Origin: Pomphorhynchus laevis
Taxonomy: Eukaryota > Acanthocephala > Palaeacanthocephala > Echinorhynchida > Pomphorhynchidae
Assembly (NCBI GenBank): GCA_012934845.2
Contig: WNNJ02001415.1
Coordinates: 186,001 to 250,000, forward strand
DNA length: 64,000 nt
Reading direction: 5' to 3'
Shown here one piece after another: positions 53,641 to 63,887 of the stretch. The translations under genes and the position numbers were made by a program. Below the pieces are notes generated by a model that searched no databases, was not told the origin of the DNA, and was given only the letters and a program-made list of their open reading frames with translations. Numbering within the stretch: the first letter of the stretch is position 1; the number at the start of each line of letters is the position of its first letter.

Positions 53641-54860
53641 ATGTGCCGAGCTTCTATAACGCTTCTACAACCGGTGAAAAGACTTAATTTATTTACGACG
53701 TTTCTGCGACTATTTACTGATAAATATTCTAACCGGATTCTTTTTAACTCTGTCAGGTTCTATAACTCCGAGATCAAGATCTCATTTACCACGGCTGACA
53801 TACTAAAAGATTATGTATCCTTCTTTAAAGAGAAACTAAGTCAAATTGGTTCAATTACACTCAAACCAATTTTGGCGTCTATTAAAATTTCCAATCTCCC
53901 AACGCATTTAGAGAAGAAGGACATTGAAGACTTGAGATCCTGCTTTAATATTTCAAATTTCCGTTCACTCAAAGAAAAGAGTAGATTTCCGCTCCATATT
54001 GGTTTCTGCTCTGCTCCGGATGAACAGGCTAAATTACTATCTAAATCTAATTTTAACCCCTTCCTGGGTTACAATTTGAGGTTCGAAATTATGTATTTGG
54101 AGAACCTAACTTTTCCCCACTTCAACCAGTGTCATGATTGGGGGCACTGGTCCTCCAACTGCTCTCGACTGAAAACCTGTAGGGGGTTTGTGGCATCTCC
54201 TCGTGCCGAAGCCTTGAGTCAGGTGACAAATGTACTTCTTCTCCCCTGGGCTCAAATTGCGGCGAGTCCCATCCCGCATGGCCTCGTAAGTGCTCGCATT
54301 TTAAAGCTTATCGGGACTCGTTCTTAAGACGGGATGAAACTAACAGAGAACCGAATCGTTTGCTGACAAGGCCAATAAGATGTCAGACGATGATATTCTT
54401 CGTCTCACTGATTTCAAAATCCAGTCGGCAATTAAGAGAGTCGAGGATATGGTTGCTACCCTGGCGGCCGCCTTATATGCCTGCTCGGAAGGCAGCCTTA
54501 TATGCCTGCCCACTGTGGATGGCGCTAGTGGTGGAGGGGGTAACCTTTCCACCCCTAGCTCCGTCTTAAGTTGAGGCAATCCCACCCAGCTGACCAAACA
54601 CAATGCAGTGTACTCGTGAGCCTTTTTCACCGAATATTTTTCAGTGGAATTAGGGAGGAGCTTCTGTCCTTAGACTTCTATCTGATAGAGCATTTAACCC
54701 TGGAAGATGATGGAAGAAGTAGACAATTTTTTCTGGAAAGCGATAATTTCTGATTTCTGACGGTTTTTATTTTCTATTTTTGTTTTAATTCTATCTAACT
54801 TATGTATTATTTTGTTAAAAAAATCATTATTTAAATTTTTATTGTAGCTCTAATATATGC
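53641..54860 (+). mobile_element. LINE family A, copy 3, ORF1 with internal deletion
   Basis: Head to head with copy 2. ORF1 (from 53641) contains an RNA-binding-like part (ASIKISNLPTHLEKKDIEDL, FCSAPDEQAKLL) and a zinc-knuckle remnant, CHDWGHWSSNCSRLKTC. Near 54570-54690 it matches the ORF1-ORF2 junction of copy 2 (gatggcgctagtggtgg, ttcagtggaatt, cttctgtccttagacttcta). It then jumps directly to the family 3' end (gatgatggaagaagtag, then tattttctatttttgtttta), which also ends copy 1. Nearly all of ORF2 is therefore deleted. Confidence 0.85.
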
Positions 54861-55439
54861 ATATGGAAGAATTCCATCCACGCCTGTACGTTTGTGAAAA
54901 TCTGATTTATTTTAAATCAGATTTAAATCTGATTAAATCCATTAGATTTATGTGAAAATCTCTAAGTGCTGAATGATAAGTGCTGGAGACAACAAATATT
55001 TCTTTTTTGAAATTTCATTTATTTTGCTCTAAATCATGCATTTTCAGTATCCACGAGACAACATTGGTATAAAATGAAATGTTTTGAAATATTTCTCTCT
55101 GTTTTGTAGTCGACTACAAAACTGCGATTCATCGTGCTTCATTACTGATTATTCCACGCTTAGTAATACAATGGTGAGCAATATAGGCATGAAGATATTG
55201 TCGGTGATTATTACTTTCGCTATAATATAGTTTCATACGATTAGACTTTATTTGAGTATTGCGAATATATCTCCACATCCAACAAAGTGCAGGGATGTTC
55301 TCGGTTAGCTGTAAATTTTAGACCGCCGTTATTAAGTTCATTAATGAATAACTGTAGTGATTCTTCCCCTTTCGTTCAGATGATTAGAAATTCATCGTTG
55401 ATGTATATCCGATAAATAAATGATATATATAATTTGTTT

Positions 55440-56095
55440 GATAAAAGTAGCAGAGGAGAGCAATCTTTATTTGAAACGTTTCAACCCAAAAGGGTCTTCT
55501 TCAGTCGTTTATCTACAACACATTAACATAAGTGTCAACTGTTTAATACTAAACATAAACAAACAAAATGTTTCAAAATAAAATCATCCCAAATCAAACC
55601 ACGAATAAATATTCTTGTCATCATTTAGGCCAGGATGCTTGTTGATGGACAGCTTTCCAAAACACTTTTGTTCTTCGGTTTTCCGCTCATTGTCGTTTGT
55701 CACTACCTCCATTATTTGGTATTTGAATTTATGTTCTCCATCTTGGGTGATAATGTGTGATGCAATACCATTCGCTTTCATTCTTATTTTTACATGGTGC
55801 CGTCTTTTATTAAGACAATCCTTTAACCGATGTTTAGTTTCACCGACATGCTGTGTATGAATCAAGGATTTTGCCAATACCGGGGTTTGATTACATACAT
55901 AAGAGACTTCGTTATCACTCCTAGACGATCTGATGGTAGCCGGCAGCACTCATCAGTAGGGTGAACTACCATCAGTCGTTTCGCCCACCTTGTGATATAT
56001 TTTAAAAGATTCTCCGAGAATTTGTTTACGAGTACGGTTGGTCATTGCCTCGTTAAACTAACCAAGTGCTATGCGGATCATCCTAATTTTCTTCT
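55440..56095 (-). mobile_element. Penelope-like element remnant with GIY-YIG
   Basis: On the reverse strand: terminal-repeat unit (about 55920-56095), GIY-YIG nuclease frame (55584-55949), then a 3' segment. The nuclease part reads HVGETKHRLKDCLNKRRHHV, ANGIASHIITQDGEHKFKY and NIYSWFDLG, the GIY-YIG form typical of Penelope-like elements, where it makes the nick used for target-primed reverse transcription. The reverse transcriptase is absent. Downstream at 55470-55505 the sense strand has CTGAAGA, a hairpin GACCC/GGGTT and GAAACG, the degenerate hammerhead-like motif common near PLE ends. Degraded, not active. Confidence 0.85.
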
Positions 56096-56189
56096 TCAGT
56101 GGATTTATTTGCTGCTGTTGCTTGTTTTCTCAAAGGATCCTTTGAGCATACAGTTTAATTATTTAAGAGTAGAATGGTTCACACTGTGC

Positions 56190-56330
56190 TCCTAGTAAGC
56201 AAATTCTTAGAGATGCCTTTTAAATATATCACAAGGCAGCCGAAACTACTGGTGGTAGCTCACCCTACTGGTGAGTGCCGTCGGTTACCATCAGATCGTC
56301 TAGGAGTTGTATAACACTCCTAGACCATCC
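56190..56330 (+). mobile_element. PLE terminal repeat, plus orientation
   Basis: Inverted partner of the unit at 55920-56095. Contains agcaaattctt, tatcacaaggcagccgaaac, a TGGTGGTAG/TTACCATCA stem around CTGGTGAG (56268-56275) and tcagatcgtctaggagt. The end forms a hairpin GTCTAGGAGT/ACTCCTAGAC (56298-56325). Confidence 0.75.
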
Positions 56331-56359
56331 TATAACACTCCTATACAACGTGGTTATAA

Positions 56360-57020
56360 CATAATTCAAATTCAAAAACCATTGAAAGATCATCCAGTAA
56401 AAAACTTAATGAATTATATTGAATTTAAATGTAAGAGGTGAAACGCATTGGAAGAGCGAAATCGGATTACCGTTGAATGACACCCTATTGCGTATAAATT
56501 TTACAAGGATTTTAAAACGCGTTTTAAGAACTTGAAAAAGTTACGCGGATTCAATTACAACACGTAATACAAGGATATTCGATAACATCTAAAATTAAAC
56601 GAACACTGGTCAGATCAGCATTTCAATCAGAGCGGAAGATAAAATACTAGTGTAAGCAATTAAACGACAAAAGATGCCTGACATGTCAATACATAGAGAA
56701 GACATAAATTTACGAGTACAAAAGCAACTTTACAATATGCAATACCTCGATCAGATAACTACAAGAGCAAATGGACAGTATATCTACTAGAATGCAAGAA
56801 ATGTAATATCCAATATATCGGTGAGATTGCTAATCAAGCTAGCATTTGTTTGTACGAACTTAAGACGTTCACAAATAAAAGTCGGTGCGAGACGTTGAAA
56901 ATCCAGATCATGGTTATAAAATAACGATCATCGATACCGAAATCGAAAACGAAAACACAAGACAGAAATAACTTTACTGGACAGAACAACCAATGAGAGA
57001 GTTACAAGGATCACAAACAA
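56360..57020 (+). mobile_element. Second Penelope-like remnant, GIY-YIG part
   Basis: Different PLE lineage from the copy at 55.6 kb. Readable pieces: RTLVRSAFQSERK and KQLNDKRCLTCQYI (about 56600-56700; the cysteine-containing linker), then YLLECKKCNIQYIGEIAN (about 56785-56840), the GIY-YIG motif. Heavily decayed. Confidence 0.72.
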
Positions 57021-57039
57021 TAAATTGGCATAAATTGCC

Positions 57040-58145
57040 ATTTGGCCGTTTATTGCCAAACAATAAACGGCCAGTACTCACTGGCCGTTTCGGTTGCCTG
57101 TGTGACATTGTGAATAAAAGCGTTTCCGACACTGCTTAATTGACTGAGGCTTACGCTCTTTACCAGATCAAATTGATGTGCGGACCATCCTTATCACTAG
57201 GCGAGGTTGTTGCTGAATTGTCGCTCTGGTCGTTTCGGTTGCCTGTGACATTGTGACCAAAGGCCTTTCCGACACTGCTTAATTGCCTGAGGCTTACGCT
57301 CTTTACCAGATCGAATTGCTGTGCGGGCCATCCTTAAACACTAGACAGATGTTGTTGCTGAATTGCCGTTGCACTCGTTGGATCCTTAATGGATACGGCA
57401 TGTATAATAGTAGTGCACGGATGTGCTAAGTAGACAACGGTCCAGGATTTCTTTTGAAATACGGCATTTATACTAAATGGTGTTGCTTGATAGACTGGGC
57501 TTCGATTCCCGACTTTCAGTCACCATGTCACTTCTAGACGATTACTTCAGCATCGAAATGATGAGTACCCGGCAACACTCATCAGTAGAATGAGGTACAC
57601 ACTGGTCGTTTCGGTTGCCTGTGTGACATTGTGAATAAAGGCGTTTCCGACACTTTGCTTAATTGACTGAGGCTTACGCATATTACCAGATCAAACTGAT
57701 ATGCAGACAATGCTTAAACAATAGGTAGAGGTTCTTGCTGAATTGTCGCTACACTCGTTGGAAATGCTGTATTTCGTTAGAAATCCTGGACCGTTGTTTA
57801 CTCACCACATTCGTTCACCACCATTATACATGACGTATACATTAAGGATCCAACGATTGCAACGACAATTCAGTCACAACCTCAGCATGTGTTAAAGAGT
57901 GGTTCGCACACCAATTCGATCGTGTAAAGAGCGTAATCCTTAGCCAACGGCAATATGTTGAAATTTGCTGTCGGTACTATACTGGACTACACTTGACGAT
58001 CAGCATTATTATCGTCACTACTAGACGTCAAACATGACCGGTATCGCTTATCAGTAGTACGATTCATCTCGATAACGTTTCAGCTGCATTGTGACCTTTG
58101 AATAAGCTCATTTCCGCTAAATTGCTTAAATGGCAGGGTCAAGAA
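57040..58145. repeat. PLE terminal-repeat array with inverted section
   Basis: Units of about 150 bp built on gtttcggttgcctg, gacattgtga, cgtttccgacact, tgaggcttacgctctttacc, ttgctgaattg start at about 57078, 57228 and 57598. An inverted unit lies at about 57840-57955 and a diverged one at 58030-58145. The segment 57360-57480 is repeated in reverse at about 57765-57870. The CTGATGAG box (ctcatcag at 57578-57585) with GAAAC (57608-57612) is kept in the third unit. Adjacent tandem copies of terminal repeats are typical of PLEs. Confidence 0.75.
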
Positions 58146-58918
58146 GCTCGTAAACTGGAATTATTTGTAATATTTCTTGTTTCAAATTAAATCTCTAATT
58201 ATATAGAACTTGCAACCCTTAATTTGAACAGTTATATACATATTAAGATTATTTCGATCCCTTAGGCATAGTCGATTTAATTTATATATGTTTAGAGTTA
58301 AATATTTAATGTTAAATATTTAATATAATATGTTTGAAACAGTTTGTTTTTACAAATCTGCACTGTCACTTTCCAGTGATGTTCTCGGGAATAATGCATC
58401 CAAGCCATAAGAAAATCAATCGTATAAATCAATTCAGAATAAAAAACCAATTAATTTGAGAGTTTTATTAATGAGAATTAATTTGAGTTTTATTTTATAA
58501 TTTATTGGTTTTAAAAGCACAAATTGTTTTACAAATTTTGATTCTATCCTTTTCACCTTCTACAACAAGTGAAGGCGGCGCGTTGGTGGAAGATGGAGGG
58601 CGCTGATTCCCCAGTCAGCTCTAATGAAATCTTTGTTTTGATTGCATTAAGGTTGTCGCCAGACTTTTTGTTTTTGTTTTTTCCTGTATATTTTCATATT
58701 AGGTGCATACTTTTATTCTGTAGTAAAGGAATCTCTTTGTTTGTAAAAAATTTTGCCCAATACTAGAATTGAAAGTTTACCGTGAGCGTAACGTATTAAT
58801 TATGTGAACATATAGGTGAGCATTATCTTAATTTTGAATATTTTACGAATAGGTTACTATGGTAATGTGATTATTAAACTTACTAAAGGTATCCTTGTTG
58901 AAATTTACTGCAAGAACG

Positions 58919-59347
58919 ATGAATACCAGCAATAGTCTTGCAAGGTTTAAGGGTATTTACCAGCAAATACCGTACTGTTTACAGTCCTATGTAAAATCCG
59001 TCCAATTGATATTAAATCAAGGAAAATATGTAGTTTACGAATATTTGAAAAACTTTCTAACTATGAACAGCCGAAATAGCAGCGATGACAAGGAAATCGT
59101 CCAGTTGTTTACCGAAGCATTAGTTGTCAAGGCTTGTTATGAAGAATTAAAGAAGGTAAATTCTTCTATGGAGGTGATGTATAACGAGCAAAAGGAACAT
59201 ATAGAGTGTTTAAAATCAGTTATTTCGATGCTGAGGAAACAATATTCACGGTTGTCAAATGAGTATGCGATGGAAGTTGAAAAATATGAAAATATTATGA
59301 ATAGATTAGCCACTGAGTTACGAAGATGTCAGCTTAATGATGATTGA
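58919..59347 (+). CDS. Small coiled-coil protein, unknown family
   Basis: 142 residues from the ATG at 58919 (MNTSNSLARFKGIYQQIPYC). The N-terminal third is mixed, followed by a long heptad-like helix from about residue 60 to the end (LFTEALVVKACYEELKKVNS, then CLKSVISMLRKQYSRLSNEY and YENIMNRLATELRRCQ). I do not recognise the family; candidates include a subunit of a coiled-coil complex such as a kinetochore or trafficking complex. An acceptor-like tactgcaag lies 4 nt before the ATG, so a 5' exon is possible. GC-rich sequence at 58570-58660 (with ATGGAGGGCGCTGATTCC) may be its promoter or first exon. Clean frame and a nearby AATAAA support a real gene. Confidence 0.6.
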   Translation: MNTSNSLARFKGIYQQIPYCLQSYVKSVQLILNQGKYVVYEYLKNFLTMNSRNSSDDKEIVQLFTEALVVKACYEELKKVNSSMEVMYNEQKEHIECLKSVISMLRKQYSRLSNEYAMEVEKYENIMNRLATELRRCQLNDD

Positions 59348-59400
59348 TTACTTGTGTGTGATGGATGCGAGCTAACGATAACATATGCATTATTCGCTAA

Positions 59401-59406
59401 AATAAA
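59401..59406 (+). terminator. AATAAA signal after coiled-coil gene
   Basis: Canonical hexamer 54 bp after the stop codon, at a typical distance for a short 3' UTR. Confidence 0.45.
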
Positions 59407-60009
59407 TCTATTACTTTTAAAACATTATTCGATTAATTATGGTAATAATTAATAATGGTTATCAATTTTTTTTGTTTTATTAGCATATATTACATATGCA
59501 TTAACATTTTTTATGAAAACATTTGGTTTTTGAAAATAAAAATCCATTGTAAATTTACAGTAAATATTGTCTTATGCAAAATATAAATTTCTAATCACAT
59601 TCTTTAAGAAGTTTTTTTTTGATATGCAACACACGAAATGTCAAGGACACATTATCACACACCTAAAATATTCATATTACTGTACAAACTTATATATACA
59701 TATATAATGTTTTTATTTTTAAATTGTACACTTGCCGGGACCCTCACAAAAGTACATATATGAAAGTTGATTGATCGATAATAAGTAAACTATTAATAAA
59801 GACAGGCTTGAAGCAAATAATTTCTTAAGACGTTTTGCTCATCTGAGCTTACTCAATTGTATATATTAATACATTATCTCTTTATAGGATTTTGACGTAA
59901 AAAATTTTACTTATTATCGATCAATCAACTTATATATAACCCGCTGAGATAGTAATTTTCTTACTAGTAAATAATTACCAAAAGAGAACAACATGTTGAG
60001 TTTTTGATA

Positions 60010-60360
60010 TGATTTTAGTATGGCATTCTGAAGATCGATTAAAATCAGGACTGGTGATCCATTGATAGATGCTTTATTTATTGAATAGTTGCTAGGCCAT
60101 ATAAGATGATTTTCGAATTGAAAACCAGCTACAGAATCTTTCCTTCATGACTTCCAATTCCATACACCCTGACTACTAACGGCGCCATTGCCACAGCCAT
60201 TTTCGTTTCGCCCGCTTTTTGCCACATGTTGGTAGCCCCGGGATCGTCAGAAGGCTGACTACCAACTCTTCTCCTTTTAAAATTTGACTTATCCGAGATT
60301 CGAACTGTCGCTCTCCGTACTTGGCTTGCACTCTTGACTGCTATGCTACGAATCCAGGAT
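60010..60360 (-). mobile_element. SINE-like repeat with tRNA-type head, copy 1
   Basis: On the reverse strand: tRNA-like head (B-box-like AGTTCGAATCTCGG at about 60294-60307, A-box-like TAGCATAGCAGTCAAGAG at 60331-60348), then GTTGGTAG/CTACCAAC closing a loop that contains CTGACGA (60245-60251). GCGGGCGAAAC (60205-60215) and a tail follow. CCCG after CTGACGA can pair with CGGG before GAAAC. The T-stem does not pair well, so this is a tRNA-derived promoter and not a tRNA gene. Confidence 0.55.
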
Positions 60361-60449
60361 TACCAAATTTCATACAGTATATAAAACCTTCCATCATGAT
60401 CTCCAGAAACTGCATTGACCGAGATGCTCTCTGGAATGTGTATCATATA

Positions 60450-60745
60450 TTGTTTAGTATGACATTTGAAGATCGATTGAAATCGGGACTGGTGATCCTT
60501 TGATGGATGCTTTTTTATTTATTGAATAGTTGCTAGGTCACACAAGGTGACTTTCGCATTGAAAACCAGCTACGGAATCTTTCCTTCATGATATCAAATT
60601 TCATACACCCTGACTACTAGCGGCACCATTGCCACAGCCGTTTCCGTTTCGCCCACTTTCTGCCACATATTGGTAGCCTTGTGCTCATCAGAAGGTTGAC
60701 TACCAACTCTTTTCCTGACTGTGGCAATAGTGCCGCTAGTAGTAT
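60450..60745 (-). mobile_element. SINE-like repeat, copy 2, head missing
   Basis: Same body as 60010-60260 in the same orientation, with intact CTGATGAG (60684-60691) inside TTGGTAG/CTACCAA, and GGGCGAAAC (60646-60654). In place of the tRNA-like head, the sequence folds back: 60716-60742 is an inverted copy of 60614-60640 (actactagcggca, attgccacag). Confidence 0.7.
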
Positions 60746-60959
60746 ATATATTGTAAGTATAAATTAAAATCAATTTATAAGCTACTTCTGGTATATATAA
60801 TTAAATTCTCGTAAAATTGAGGACTAGGATCCATTATCTGAATACAAATTTACAATAGATGTGATTAGTAAACTAGTAAAGTAAAGTACACGCTAGACGT
60901 TTCGCTTTATTGCTTTATCTACTGTAAGTAGTTAGTTATCAAAAAAGTTTAAGTTCGAT

Positions 60960-61271
60960 CAATTGCTTTTCAGCTGGCACATCTGCCTTAGTACCTTCAA
61001 ATTTCTGCAAAAAATCGTATGTACTTCGCAGATATGAAAGATGATTTTTAAGAATATGCATTAATTTTGAATGTAACTACTTCGCAAGTTTTTCAGTACA
61101 TGTTCCGTCGTTGCTCATAATGGGGCGCCCTGAAAAAGGTGCCAAATGGGGCACTTTTTTGTACATTTGGAAGTAAATGCAACTGCCTGTTTTATGATCA
61201 TCAACTATCAGAGCTTTAGAATATTTTTCATTTTTTAAAATTAATTCAATTAAATTCGAAACGTTATTCAT
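60960..61271 (-). mobile_element. Penelope-like reverse-transcriptase fragment
   Basis: The reverse strand reads SGRPIMSNDGTCTEKLAK and then a recognisable continuation (HSKLMHILKNHLSYLRSTYD and FLQKFEGTKADVP). The pattern GRPIVSxxGTxTEKxxxFxD followed by SYxxDTxxFL belongs to Penelope-like reverse transcriptases. It is a degraded fragment without its catalytic YxDD region. Confidence 0.7.
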
Positions 61272-61279
61272 GATGCTTT

Positions 61280-63085
61280 ATTTATAGTCAAGTGTTATTT
61301 CTGGGTATGTTTCGCTCTGAGTTGGTGCAAACCTTCTGCTAGATAGTACTTCTTATTCCAATTGAATGTCAAGTAATTTAATAAATTTGAATAGTCTTTG
61401 CATGCATTATGATTTGAAAAATAACTTTTATCATTGTGTTCTTATGACAGACCGTTGTAGCTTAGAGAACAATTGGTGATAAGCTACAAATTATATAATC
61501 ATATTATGCAATTAAGTTAAAGTTAATCGGCTTTTGGTTTAGTTTCAAAAAATTAAACGTGAAAACTTGTGCATTATTATGACACCTCTCATTAGTTCAC
61601 TGCTTCTAATAAATGCAAACTCGTTGATCTTTGGATTCAATCTAAGTACAGAGTTAATAAGTGACAACACAATTGTTTTATTTAAGCAGCGCTTAAACCA
61701 TATATTAATTTTTCAAAAAAAATTAACCGTATTACCTCACTTATCCGCACTACAAATCATGATATCAAATTACTTCTTAAACTTATTGATTTCATGCTAA
61801 TGTTGCATTTTGTTTTAGAGTTAGAAAGTAACTGCACATATTTCTGAATCTTCTTTAAAAATTATTACTTTTTATTCTTTAGTTAATCAAATTTGATACC
61901 AATCTCTGAGCAATGCCCTTCATGTTTTGACATAGTTCTGTTAGATTAAACTTTCTCAGTGCATGTACAAAATTTAGACCTGAGCGATTATTTTGATCTG
62001 TTCGTATAGAATTCGTAAGGTAGATAAGTTAACTATTTTGTTATTCATGTGGTCTCGTTTTGAGTGCATCGCTCTGTGTCGTCTTGAGCGTTTGACTGTG
62101 GATTCATGCTGCGAATTCCTCTTCTGTCACCATTCTTTGCGTTAGTTTGGAAATCTTTTTACATTTCTTTTTACATTTATTGTCCCATTGGTAATCGAGA
62201 CAATAGGGGCAGACGGGCAGATTACGTCCAGCTTCCTGGAATCTCTAGGGAAAAGCTAATTGCCGCTAAAGGCGATCGTAGAACGGCTCGATTTCTCTCA
62301 CAGAGATAGCTGTGCGATGCAACGAGGCAACGCGGCCTATCTTTTGGAGGACGCCCAGGGGATTGCAGAAGATTATCAATCTGATCTTCGTCATGATTTC
62401 CAATTTATAAACTCATTGTAATAATTGTGTAATAATCTTAGAAATAAAAATTTAATTTCTGAGATAAAATTGATTCTCTTAGTGTTGATAACATTCCTAT
62501 TCTGCCTATCAATTATAAATAAATGATAATTGCAAATTATTATTCTTTTCCACAATAATTCAGTTTTTGTTAACCGAATTATTAAATTCTTTAAAAAGTT
62601 TTGTATATACTGGCACATCTAAAAGGCGTGGGCTGAGTTGACAACTTACCTTAATTCTTAGACCATTAGTTGTGATTCCATGATTTAGGCAATATTGCAG
62701 ATATTGACGATGCCGCTCGAGTTTTAGTTGCACTTGATGAGATCGTCCATGCGGAGATGCTTGATATATTGTTTGAACTCATAACGTATGAGTAATAAGT
62801 TATGGAATTGGTACAAAGTACATACACAGTGATAAAACTTCAATATGATCTTCGTTTGATATGTTTATAACATTTGATGTGTCAACTATTTTTAAATGTC
62901 CATCTTCTTTGATTTTTAAAGCAACGATTGCGCTAGTTATCTAAATTCATAAGTTCTTCCGGAGAGACACACTTTCCTGAGAGTTTGAGTAATGTCTTTG
63001 ATTTTAAACGCAGGAGATTAATTAATAGGTACACTGTATTTTTATTTTCAACAGATTAAATGCCATAATACGTAAAATCAAAAGA
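61280..63085. other. Gene-poor interval
   Basis: No host gene recognised. A short basic frame near 62200-62309 (NRGRRADYVQLPGISREKLI, then AAKGDRRTARFLSQR) sits in GC-richer DNA and may be a LINE C-terminal fragment, but I cannot assign it. The rest is AT-rich. Confidence 0.35.
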
Positions 63086-63130
63086 TGAGATTTTTTTTAA
63101 ACATTTCGAGCAATTGCTCTTCTTCAGTAC
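63085..63130 (-). other. Degenerate hammerhead-like motif, PLE-type
   Basis: The reverse strand has ACTGAAGA, then AGAGCAATTGCTC (stem GAGCAATTGCTC) and GAAATGTTT: the same arrangement as 55470-55505 (CTGAAGA, hairpin, GAAACGTTT). It lies between the PLE reverse-transcriptase fragment (61.0 kb, -) and the GIY-YIG scrap at 63.5 kb (+). Confidence 0.5.
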
Positions 63131-63479
63131 TTTGTCAATTATGCGTAATTATGCGTATATGCACTCACATTACACGGAAGAAATCACAAAAAATAATAAA
63201 TATTTAGCCAAGAAAAAAATCTCCTATTACGAACAATCAACTTCTACGGCAAATGAGAAATGTGTTCTGTGTTCAATTGTTGGTCAGTACAGAGTTGTCC
63301 GATACAAAATTGTTGCTTTTATTTTTGCCGTATCTGGTAGGTCACCTTCGATAATAACAGTTTACATACAGTGTCTTTCATTTTTATGCAATTGTTGACT
63401 GCCTCATTATTGTTTTGCCTCTTATTCTAACATACAAAATACATGAAATAAATAATTGCAAAACTAAAAATTTAATATA

Positions 63480-63610
63480 TTCTTGCACATGCGAACAATG
63501 TTAACTTCAGTATATTGGACAAACAAGCCGATAAATGCACATAGGATCACTGAATAGAAGATCTGACATAAGGAACATAAGGAATTTATGAGTCGTGTGA
63601 CACGACTTTT
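63480..63610 (+). mobile_element. GIY-YIG scrap of a Penelope-like element
   Basis: The only readable piece is LQYIGQTSR after a C-x2-C-like start (CTCEQC), the YIG half of the PLE nuclease (usual form CxxCxxxYIGxTxR). Too short to classify further. Confidence 0.45.
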
Positions 63611-63796
63611 TGAAAAAGTTTTTATGAAATATCACCATAAATGTTAAAGTTCAATTTTCTCGATGGTGGTGCATATAATGAACTTATTTTTTTGTAAAAG
63701 AGTTATTAATTTTTAATCTTAAACAGAAAATTTATCATAGGTTGTAAATATGACCCATTTTTTTGTTTGTTTGATAACTTTTTCAAAAAAGCGTTT

Positions 63797-63887
63797 CACA
63801 TGGGACTGTTATATGAACAATATAACAGTCCCATGTGACTGTTATAATCTCATTGTTTACAATCCCATTGTAAACAATGAGATTATA
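63797..63887. repeat. Two adjacent perfect palindromes
   Basis: 63797-63837: 18-bp perfect arms (CACATGGGACTGTTATAT) around GAACA. 63843-63887: 21-bp perfect arms with a 3-nt loop CCC, left arm 63843-63863. They share gactgttataat at their junction. No known element accounts for them. Confidence 0.95.

Noticed and set aside
53000-54860. Twin-primed (5'-inverted) LINE A insertion
   Set aside because: The plus-strand part ends in the family's own 3' UTR and duplicates the ORF1-ORF2 junction, so it is a separate, internally deleted copy.
60291-60360. Functional tRNA gene on the reverse strand
   Set aside because: A- and B-box-like sequences are present, but the T-stem and part of the acceptor stem do not pair and the body continues into a repeat; a SINE-type promoter fits better.
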